Shown here one piece after another: positions 1-7,300 of a stretch of DNA of 7,721 nucleotides. The notes below the pieces were generated by a model. That model was not told where the DNA came from and searched no databases. It was given only the letters and a program-made list of their open reading frames with translations. A program made the translations under genes and the position numbers. The DNA comes from Methanobacteriota archaeon. Its GTDB lineage: Archaea > Thermoplasmatota > Poseidoniia > Poseidoniales > Poseidoniaceae. Location: positions 1-7,721 of the forward strand of contig WTIV01000107.1 in NCBI GenBank assembly GCA_011525095.1. Direction: 5' to 3'. Every line of letters starts with the position of its first letter. The first letter of the stretch is position 1.

Positions 1-1
1 C

Positions 2-1321
2 GAAGTCTTTGCAGACGATGACATCCTCGTTCAATGGCATACTCTCAGCGATTCTGGACAAGAAGCGGTTCCCAAAACCAATGCTGTTAGGATAGCTAAT
101 TCATGGACAAAAACATTCAATCTATCAGAAATCAGTCTAGTTGAGATAGTAACAGACGTAGATGCGCATCTGATAATTTACCATGGAGGTTCTGGCAAAA
201 CATCTCTGCTAGGAGAAGAGGGTAATTATCTCTCTAAGCACTTCATAGCACCTTCTCAGTCTGGAAATTTGTCATTCTCTAATCCTAGTCAAAATGCTGC
301 AACGATTACATGGAAAAATGGCGGTATATCAGTACCCTCCAACCAAACTATCGAGGTTGAGTGGCCTCCTACGAACATCGACAGCGCTGCAATCTTAGAA
401 AGTAGCGAGAATGTTCTTGTTCAGTTGAAACTAAATGGCAAAGGAATGACATTCTTACCAGCAATAGACACAGGCCAAATCACTGGTTTAGAATTCATTG
501 AAGATAATTCACAGACGACAATCAACTATTCGTCTGAGTATGATGACTATCAATCAAAGTTAGCAAAAGATGGAAATTCAGGAATCCTTGCGTTAGAGGA
601 TGATGGAGCCATGCGTTGTATTGCGATAGACCAGACTGCATCAGGGTGGATTTCCACAACTCTGCCGTGGAAATCAATGAATGGCATACCAGAAGGGCAA
701 ATCATCACTGCTTGGAGAGACGGTGATCATCCGGCAAGTATTGAGATTACTTTGATTGGGACAGAAGGAGATGCAACTCACGCCAACCTAGCCACTGCAT
801 GGGCATTCCACATCTCAAGACTAACCTACGAATTTGACACGTCGATTACTGGATTAGAAGTTGCATGGTCCGCTGGTGCAGTTGTCACAAATCATCCAGA
901 ATTAGACCCGACTATACTGGTTGGACCAACAGATCGACAAGGCCCTGGACCAAGGTTTAGCGCAACAATACCATCTATGCACCCTACCAAAACATCAGTT
1001 ACTGGTAGTGGTATAATGGATCTTGACATTGAACTATCCATGAGAGAAAGTTTAGCCTCAACCACGGCCTATGATGTGAGGAGAGGATGGGTAGGGCCGT
1101 ACGGAGATGCGGTTGCTTCTTGGTCAAGCACGAGCCTAGAGACTTCTGAAGACTGGATAGTTAACCCAGGTAGAATCGACTTACTTACTGACTATGTTGG
1201 CTGGGTACCTGTTCCTACAGTTGGACCTAGCGAAGCCGTATGGCATACAGCAGGTCAACCAATACAGTTCAATCTGCAAATAAGCAGCCTGAATGTTGAA
1301 ATTTCGGAGGCTGGGTCATGA
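2..1321 (+). CDS. Partial extracytoplasmic beta-rich protein, possibly DUF7289-like pilin-associated (3' part only)
   Basis: The reading frame is open from base 2 to the TGA at 1319-1321, giving 439 residues with no start in view, so the gene begins left of the window. The TTG at 269 is an internal Leu codon, not a likely start. The visible protein has no membrane segment, is rich in Ser, Thr, Asp and Trp, and alternates in a beta-strand-like pattern, with a single Cys near fragment residue 206. That suits a secreted or surface-exposed protein. Around fragment residues 289-340 it reads WSAGAVVTNHP, then a proline-rich stretch, then TSVTGSG. This resembles, from memory, the C-terminal half of haloarchaeal pilin-like DUF7289 proteins; the match is tentative. 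An N-terminal class III signal would lie outside the window. The stop overlaps the start of the downstream pilin-like gene (ATGA), so the two are probably co-transcribed and translationally coupled. The exact function is not recognised. The CDS itself is secure; the family call is not. Confidence 0.88.
   Translation, partial: EVFADDDILVQWHTLSDSGQEAVPKTNAVRIANSWTKTFNLSEISLVEIVTDVDAHLIIYHGGSGKTSLLGEEGNYLSKHFIAPSQSGNLSFSNPSQNAATITWKNGGISVPSNQTIEVEWPPTNIDSAAILESSENVLVQLKLNGKGMTFLPAIDTGQITGLEFIEDNSQTTINYSSEYDDYQSKLAKDGNSGILALEDDGAMRCIAIDQTASGWISTTLPWKSMNGIPEGQIITAWRDGDHPASIEITLIGTEGDATHANLATAWAFHISRLTYEFDTSITGLEVAWSAGAVVTNHPELDPTILVGPTDRQGPGPRFSATIPSMHPTKTSVTGSGIMDLDIELSMRESLASTTAYDVRRGWVGPYGDAVASWSSTSLETSEDWIVNPGRIDLLTDYVGWVPVPTVGPSEAVWHTAGQPIQFNLQISSLNVEISEAGS
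1306..1310 (+). promoter_or_regulatory. Shine-Dalgarno GGAGG for the pilin-like gene
   Basis: GGAGG lies inside the last codons of the upstream gene, seven bases before the ATG at 1318. It supports that start codon and suggests that ribosomes reinitiate at the ATGA overlap. Confidence 0.7.
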
Positions 1322-1788
1322 CGAGTAGATTGGTCGACGACGAATCAGGGGCAAGTACTGAACTTGGCTACATTTTCACATTCATGCTCGGAGTATTGTT
1401 CCTCTCAATGTTTAGTGTCTGGGCTTTTGGCCTTGAAACCTCAACAAGGGAAAACTGGAATACAACAGCTGTTGATGTAAACATGGCAGATATCGCTGCT
1501 GCTGTCGAAAGGGCCGATACGGCAAGCAGACAAGACTCCAGTGTGAGTTACGCAGAGGTTGTGACATGGAGATTGACCGAAGCCGATGAGACAGAATTTG
1601 TTCTCACCCTAGATGATACTGGACTATCACTTGACCATAGTGAGAATGAACTGGATAGAGAGGTTTCTATATCGGGAACAGGATATGGTACGTATGATGG
1701 AAGAATTAATCTTTCAGGAACCGGAGAGATTTGGGTCGTCTACCACGAAGGTGTGACATATCTATCAACAACAAGGCCAGATTTCTGA
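1318..1788 (+). CDS. Type IV pilin-like protein with class III signal peptide (DUF7266-like)
   Basis: The product has 156 residues. A short polar N-terminus rich in acidic residues (1-11) is followed by GASTELGYIFTF and a hydrophobic helix at about residues 17-38. This is the classic archaeal type IV pilin/archaellin layout. It lines up well with the haloarchaeal pattern RGVSTxVGYVLTL of pilin-like families such as DUF7266. Cleavage by a prepilin peptidase is predicted between Gly11 and Ala12, leaving Glu15 near the position of the conserved pilin glutamate. The rest (about 45-156) contains an alpha segment (MADIAAAVERADTAS) and then beta strands rich in Gly, Ser and Thr; there are no cysteines. 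It may assemble into, or cap, a surface filament, or act as a minor pseudopilin. The ATG is supported by GGAGG seven bases upstream and overlaps the previous stop, so it is in an operon with that gene. No secretion ATPase or platform protein is visible here; either could lie to the left. The signal type is fairly sure; the filament role is inferred. Confidence 0.88.
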   Translation: MTSRLVDDESGASTELGYIFTFMLGVLFLSMFSVWAFGLETSTRENWNTTAVDVNMADIAAAVERADTASRQDSSVSYAEVVTWRLTEADETEFVLTLDDTGLSLDHSENELDREVSISGTGYGTYDGRINLSGTGEIWVVYHEGVTYLSTTRPDF

Positions 1789-4314
1789 TTATCTGCCCAT
1801 CACAGCAGTATGTACCATCATCTGTACTTCCCGCATTCTTGTTTGCGCACCTAATTCTCTGAAGACCGATAGTGCTCTCTGAAGATATTCCATCCTACGT
1901 TGTCTATCGGGAGCAACTCCGCCTAATCTTGCTAATAGTTCGCCGATTTGCATTCTCAGATCGTTTGCTTCAGAGAGAACTAGTGCTTCTCGATATCTTT
2001 CTAATGCTTCTTCGATTCTACCGCTGTCTTGTAGAACCTCGCCCAACAAAATTGAAACTTCTACCAAGGCAAGCGGGTCACCTGCTTCTCCCATTGTAGA
2101 CAGTGCATCTGTATAGTGATGTAAGGCCAAATCTGAATCACCAGTCTTTGCGTAATATCTTCCTAGTACAGCTCTTGCTCTAGCATGTAATATTGCATCA
2201 TCACTAGATTCAGACCTCTCATAGGATGAAAGAGCATGGTCTCTTGCTCTATCACTCTCACCCAAATCGAGTAACGCTCTTGCCAATACAATCTGAGCAG
2301 GAATCAATTCTGGAGAATCATTTCCGGATAGAATGCTCTCAACTTCACCATAGGCTTCCAATGCCTTTGCTTTGTCCCCGTTTCTTCGAAGGATATATCC
2401 CATGTTATTGTAGGAGCGAGCAGCGCCTATCGCATCGCCCATGGAGATGAATAATTCGAGAGCCTTTCTGTGCATTCCGAGGCTTCCTTCTGAATCTCCA
2501 CGCTTCAGAGCAATGTCTGCTAAATTCGAAACAATGTCTGCGATAACGTCGTCTAAACCTGCTGCCTCGGCTGGCGGTTTTGCTTGGTTGAATGCTTCTT
2601 CCGCTTCATCGAAGCGACCAAGAAGGGCTAGCACTTCTCCCCTGAGTCTATCAATTCTACATGCGCTTTCTGCACCTACTGATTTTGTATCGATAGATTC
2701 CAACAAACCTAACAGCTCAATGTGTCCTTCTTTAATCAAGTCTCTACCTTGCTCTACAACCAATTTTGTAGCATCTTCGTGTCTTGAAGAGGAAATTAGG
2801 TGGTAGATTAACTCAAGAGCAATTTGGCTTGATTTGGTTTGTTTATTGTACCAGGCAACTGCTTTGTTGTGAAGATCTTCTTTGGACTGTTTATCCAGAC
2901 TTTGTAGAAGGAATTCTCTGATTAGGTCGTGAACATCATACGTACCTGAATCAGCATTGCGAGCAAGACCGGATTCGACAAGGGAATCTAGTTCGTCAGT
3001 GTTCAGACCTTGTTCCGTTAGGGCCTCTAATTCGACAGGTTCACGAAATACGGATAGAGCTCCAAGTAATCGCTTTTGCTCGCCAGACAATTTAGAGAAA
3101 ATCTCGATATTAACATAATTTTCCAGTGATTCGTGGAACGCACCTGCTGATGCTCCACGATTAATCAATTCCAATACAAGAGGATGACCACGACTTAAGG
3201 AGTGTATGTACAGTAATTTTTCTTGGTCCAAGTCGTCAAAGGCAGAGAGAAGGGACCTAGTTGATTCTTGGTCCAAGCCTTCTAGGGGGAGAACCAGTGA
3301 AACAATTCTACCATCAGCGTCTTTGAGGGGAACAACCTCCTTGAAGGAACGAGAGAAGATAACTAGCCCAACGTCACCTTCACACTCAACAAGACCTCTG
3401 GATAGTGCTTGAATTGTTTGGTGTAGGGTCTTATCACTTACCTTGTGGTAATCATCGATAACAATTAGAGCTGGAGAACTAGCAAGAGAATCAACGATTA
3501 TTCTTGCTGCATCAGCAGACTTTGGAACCGGAGTAGCAGAGATGTAATCAGCTAACATTGAATCTCCAATATTCGATAACCAATCAGCAATGCTCTCCAA
3601 GAATGCTCGACTTCCCTCCCAATCTTGACATCTATGATACATCAAATTCCTTCGATGCATGAATGATTCAATCACTTTTGCTGCCATAGAAGTTTTTCCA
3701 ATACCTGCTATCCCAGGAACCATCAAAGTCGTTGACCTAGCCTCAAGAAGGTTGACCATGTTTTCTAATTCCGTTGACCGGCCATAGAAATGCCTCAATC
3801 TTGGCAAATCGCCAAGGCTAGTGACAAGTTGTTTCTCAACATGCTTCGAGAGGTCTCTTTCTACCAGGTCCGCTGAAAGGGAGCGGACATCCAGGACCCC
3901 GTTGTCATCTAGATACCTTATGACATCGACAGGCCTCATAGTAAACGGCAACTTATCTTGGATTTCTCCAAGCGTAGATGCTATCGTGTTCCCTCCTGGC
4001 AGGATTGCTCTGAGTTGGAACTCTCTAAGGTTCTTCCATGTCTCATCAGCCAATTTCATCCCAGATTCTGTCAAAAAGTAGGCTTTCCGCTTTCTACTAA
4101 CTCCCTGAACGTGAGCCTGCCTCTCGATTAGAAGTCCTTGATCCTTCAATCCAGCAATAGCTCTGGGAACGTTTGAGCGAGCGATTGCAACAGCATTTGC
4201 AATCCCCATTTGAGATAGGGCAAACGGTACTTCGACTGAATTCATGAAGTCGGAGAAATCAGAAAGATGTAGTAAAATCCTTTCTTGAACACCCGGCTTT
4301 GGTCTTGTCGCCAT
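1789..4314 (-). CDS. STAND NTPase regulator: winged HTH, NB-ARC-like ATPase, TPR repeats
   Basis: The 841-residue product has a MalT/AfsR-like plan with an archaeal-type winged helix. Residues 8-95 form a MarR-like winged HTH, with a recognition helix near 45-60 and a basic wing around SRKRKAYFLT. A linker with a second HTH-like stretch (about 124-145) follows. The STAND NTPase core begins near FYGRSTELE (176-184) and shows Walker A GIAGIGKTS (201-209), Walker B LIVIDD (283-288), a sensor-like VIFSRS (318-323), GHPL (376-379) and a downstream winged helix ending in VHDLIREF (461-468), comparable to the MHD motif. Residues about 550-825 hold six or seven TPR units, for example LGRFDEAEEAFNQA and SGRIEEALERYREALVL. 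Proteins of this kind are cytoplasmic signal-responsive switches: ligand or partner binding to the repeats permits nucleotide exchange and oligomerisation. The likely output is DNA binding. The ATG at 4314 is the first start after an in-frame TGA at 4321-4323. The gene lies 53 bases downstream of the large surface protein gene and may share its transcript. A defence (Avs-like) role is possible, but no effector nuclease or protease domain is visible. Confidence 0.95.
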   Translation of the reverse strand: MATRPKPGVQERILLHLSDFSDFMNSVEVPFALSQMGIANAVAIARSNVPRAIAGLKDQGLLIERQAHVQGVSRKRKAYFLTESGMKLADETWKNLREFQLRAILPGGNTIASTLGEIQDKLPFTMRPVDVIRYLDDNGVLDVRSLSADLVERDLSKHVEKQLVTSLGDLPRLRHFYGRSTELENMVNLLEARSTTLMVPGIAGIGKTSMAAKVIESFMHRRNLMYHRCQDWEGSRAFLESIADWLSNIGDSMLADYISATPVPKSADAARIIVDSLASSPALIVIDDYHKVSDKTLHQTIQALSRGLVECEGDVGLVIFSRSFKEVVPLKDADGRIVSLVLPLEGLDQESTRSLLSAFDDLDQEKLLYIHSLSRGHPLVLELINRGASAGAFHESLENYVNIEIFSKLSGEQKRLLGALSVFREPVELEALTEQGLNTDELDSLVESGLARNADSGTYDVHDLIREFLLQSLDKQSKEDLHNKAVAWYNKQTKSSQIALELIYHLISSSRHEDATKLVVEQGRDLIKEGHIELLGLLESIDTKSVGAESACRIDRLRGEVLALLGRFDEAEEAFNQAKPPAEAAGLDDVIADIVSNLADIALKRGDSEGSLGMHRKALELFISMGDAIGAARSYNNMGYILRRNGDKAKALEAYGEVESILSGNDSPELIPAQIVLARALLDLGESDRARDHALSSYERSESSDDAILHARARAVLGRYYAKTGDSDLALHHYTDALSTMGEAGDPLALVEVSILLGEVLQDSGRIEEALERYREALVLSEANDLRMQIGELLARLGGVAPDRQRRMEYLQRALSVFRELGAQTRMREVQMMVHTAVMGR

Positions 4315-4325
4315 GGCTAATCATT

Positions 4326-4329
4326 CTCC
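4326..4329 (-). promoter_or_regulatory. Probable Shine-Dalgarno GGAG for the STAND gene
   Basis: Read on the minus strand, AGGAG precedes the ATG of the STAND gene with 11 bases between GGAG and the start. That spacing is somewhat long, so the site is plausible rather than certain. An ATG nearer to it is out of frame. Confidence 0.45.
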
Positions 4330-4351
4330 TAGTCCTCTTAGAGTGTTGTGT

Positions 4352-4368
4352 ATTTCCGTGCTGGAAAT
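4352..4368 (-). repeat. Small perfect inverted repeat just after the surface-protein stop codon
   Basis: The bases ATTTCC-AGCAC-GGAAAT (minus strand) can form a six-base-pair stem with a five-base loop. The first base of the stem is the last base of the TGA stop of the large surface gene. No T-run follows on the minus strand, so it is not a convincing terminator. It may be a weak 3' processing or stabilising hairpin between the two minus-strand genes. The remaining bases of the 53-base spacer (4315-4367) hold the probable ribosome binding site and no clear BRE/TATA promoter. Confidence 0.35.
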
Positions 4369-7300
4369 CATTGCTGAGGAGGCCTGTAGTTAGGATCTGC
4401 AACCCACTGGTTGGATTGAGCATCCCAAATCCATCCAGGGTGTTGAGGTTGAGCAGCTGGTACAGGAGCAGGCGCAGGTGTTAGTTCACCTGCAGAAGCC
4501 GCTGCTTGTTCTGCAGCCCTTGCTTTTGCCCATGCATACGGGTCTTCCTCTTTTTGCATCTCAGCCAGTGCAGCTTCATCATCTTCAAATTCTTCCTCAA
4601 ACTCAAGGAAGAAGAATGCGCCAACAGCAAGAAGTATTGCAATGACTACCACCGCAATAACAATCCAAACCCAAGTTGAAACACCCTCAGTTGCAGATTC
4701 TCCCTTCTTTAGAGTGATTGAGTTACCATCGTCCTTTCCAATGAATTGACCATCCTGTTCAAAGTATATCTCGAAACTTCCGTCTCTATCGAGAGCAGAC
4801 GATGTGATGTCCATATTCCAAAGGCCGTCTTCACCAACAACTGTATCGTTCAGTTTGATGTCTCCCTTGACAAGTCTTGCTGTGACTACAGAATTTGGCA
4901 ATCCTGTGCCCTGGAACTCTGCAGAGTCACCGAACTTTACTGCACCTTCATCTGTTCTTTCAGCCGTAAACTCGACACCTCGGACAATGAAATTAACCTG
5001 ATATGAGTACTCTACAGAATCAAAAGCATCTCTTGCTTCGAACATCACACCCTGCATGGACCATTCAGAGATTTCATTTGATGTTTGATACATTGAATCC
5101 ATCGGGTTGTATACCGCTTTACCCTCCGGTGTGATTCTGATATGATATGCATAATCATCATCTAAAGCTGATGATGGGTCATCGTAGATATCGAAAACCA
5201 TGTGACTAGACTGTGGACCTACACCATCAGAATCGTTGAAGAAGTCTAGTAGATTGATTTCTGCTCCAGTCCCACACTTGTCGAAAGCACTGGATTTCTC
5301 GTCACAGAAGATTGTGATGGTATCAACCCAGCCAGTTGGATTGAATGTTGGCTTGACATTGTCTGCATCTGCGGGGTTATCGATTACAACACGCACAGTT
5401 TCCATCAATGAATAGTCAACACCATCGTAAGCCCTAACTTGAACTTCATATTGCTGATCGTGAATCAAATTGCTGGTATCCCAGTAAGTGTACCATGCAC
5501 CGTTGGGCTGGAAAGAGGTAATTGGATTTGGACCGTTGTTTAACTCGATGCCGCTAGCGAGGTCAATGATTGTGATTTCGACACGCGTTACTTGTCCATC
5601 ATTATCCCTTGCTACACCACTGATAACTGTTTCATCTGATGCCCTTACACTCTCCATTGGCAATGGTTCGCTGACTTGTACAATTGGAATACGGTTGTCG
5701 TTATCGATTGTGATAGTGATTACTTCAGGTGCACAAACGTCCACAACTTCATGACAATAGTTTGAGTCGCTTGCCCAAACTGTGAATGTGTAATCACCGC
5801 TTGGGAGTGAAGAGAAGTTCCATGTGTCTGACCAAGCAGTTGCTCCGCCTGCGTTTGCAGGATAGTTTGCGGAGTAATTGTTAGGTCCTTGAACGCTGAA
5901 CCAAATATCCCTGATATCGCTTCCTTGGACACCCTGATAGTCATCAGAGGCTGTTCCTGTGAAGAGAACTTCCTGACCATCGTGAGTAGAACCATCCAAT
6001 GGAGCATCAAGGTTGATTGTTGGTGGATTGATATTTAGTTTGAATACTCGAGTGCTAACAATTGATTCTTCTAGTCCATCATAGGACCTGACTCTGAATG
6101 TAACATCCTCTTCGAAGTGGTTTGCCATATCCCAATCGAAACTCCATGTCTTGAATGGCCAGTTTGTCATGGTAACTTCACCGTTGGCACCGGAAGTATC
6201 TGTTGCAAGGTACCAATCTTGGCTTCCGTGAGGTTGGATCTCCACCCTCTTGATGTCACCGAATTGTTTCAGCCATGAATCATAGTTATTGAAGTACGGG
6301 CCAGATTGACCATCATGTGCAGACCCGGTTAGAGAAACAGTTCTAGCAAATGAGGCACCGTCGTTTTGGTCTACACCTACAGATGGTGCAATGTTAACTA
6401 AGTTGATGACTTCATCAACCATACCTGTCAAAGTGAAATCATGCGTTGATGTTCCTTTACTGAACTTCTTTGCTTCGACTGAATATGTCGGCAATTCGCG
6501 GTTCCCAGATTGACAGTCTGGATCTTGGTTGTCAGCTAATGTGTCACCATCATTGTCGATGCCGTCGCTACAGGAATCTTCACCTTGGTCAGTTGCTTGA
6601 TGATTCCAGTTTCTGTCGATGTGGAAGTTTGATGGAAGTGTAACCCACGGAGTGTAACCATAAGGGTCGGTTGTCATGTTGTACAATGGCTTACCATTTG
6701 CATCCTTGATTGTTACAAGGGCGTCGGAAACTTGTGAGTTGTCTGCTTTGACTTGATATCTAACCAATTCACCTTGTTCAACCTGGACACCCCATGCTGT
6801 GTTTTGGTTTTGAATGTGAATCTTTGACCTGTCGAAGTTTTGAATGTCAGAATAAGTGAATGTAGTTGCATTCTGATTTAGTTCCATAGCCAAAGGCATG
6901 AACTTTGGAGGCCAAACACCAGTAAGTGGTACCTGTAAGCACACTGAAGAATCCCATGGGCATTCTCTGTCATCCCAAGTTAGCATTACAGGATACATCT
7001 GATTGCCACCCGGGTCTGGCATGAACTCGCTTTGTACCGCAACACGAGATTCTGTGACGTTGTAAATCTGTGAAGCATTGGTGTATGAGTTACCGGAGAA
7101 GTAAGCAATTGAACCGTATTTGTTCCCGTAGTTATCATCATACAGAGAGACATTTGCAGCGAAACCACCCACCTCTATGTCGTTATTTTGAGCATTTACA
7201 ATCCCGCCTTTGATTCTGAATCCATCTCCAACGTTATTTGTTACCGTGTTGTCCATGAATGTAGCAGAGGCCATGTAGACGTGGAATGCAGGACAAGGGA

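Noticed and set aside
269..271. TTG as start codon of the first plus-strand gene
   Set aside because: The same frame is open back to base 2 with similar protein character and no stop, and there is no ribosome binding site before the TTG. The gene is simply cut by the window edge.
2441..2806. Plus-strand open frame of 121 codons opposite the STAND gene
   Set aside because: It lies fully antisense to conserved TPR coding sequence, its composition mirrors that gene, and it has no recognisable domain. Other open frames opposite the two minus-strand genes were dropped for the same reason.
1789..4314. STAND protein as an Avs-type antiphage defence gene
   Set aside because: Its N-terminus is a winged helix rather than a nuclease, protease, TIR or membrane effector, and no other defence gene is visible. 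The idea is kept only as an alternative.
4347..4356. GGAAATACAC (minus strand) as a TATA/BRE promoter for the STAND gene
   Set aside because: It is only weakly AT-rich, overlaps the small inverted repeat and does not match the archaeal TATA consensus well enough to call.
5720..6010. Minus-strand open frame in another phase inside the surface gene
   Set aside because: It overlaps well-supported Ig-like coding sequence in a shifted frame and shows no domain or signal of its own.
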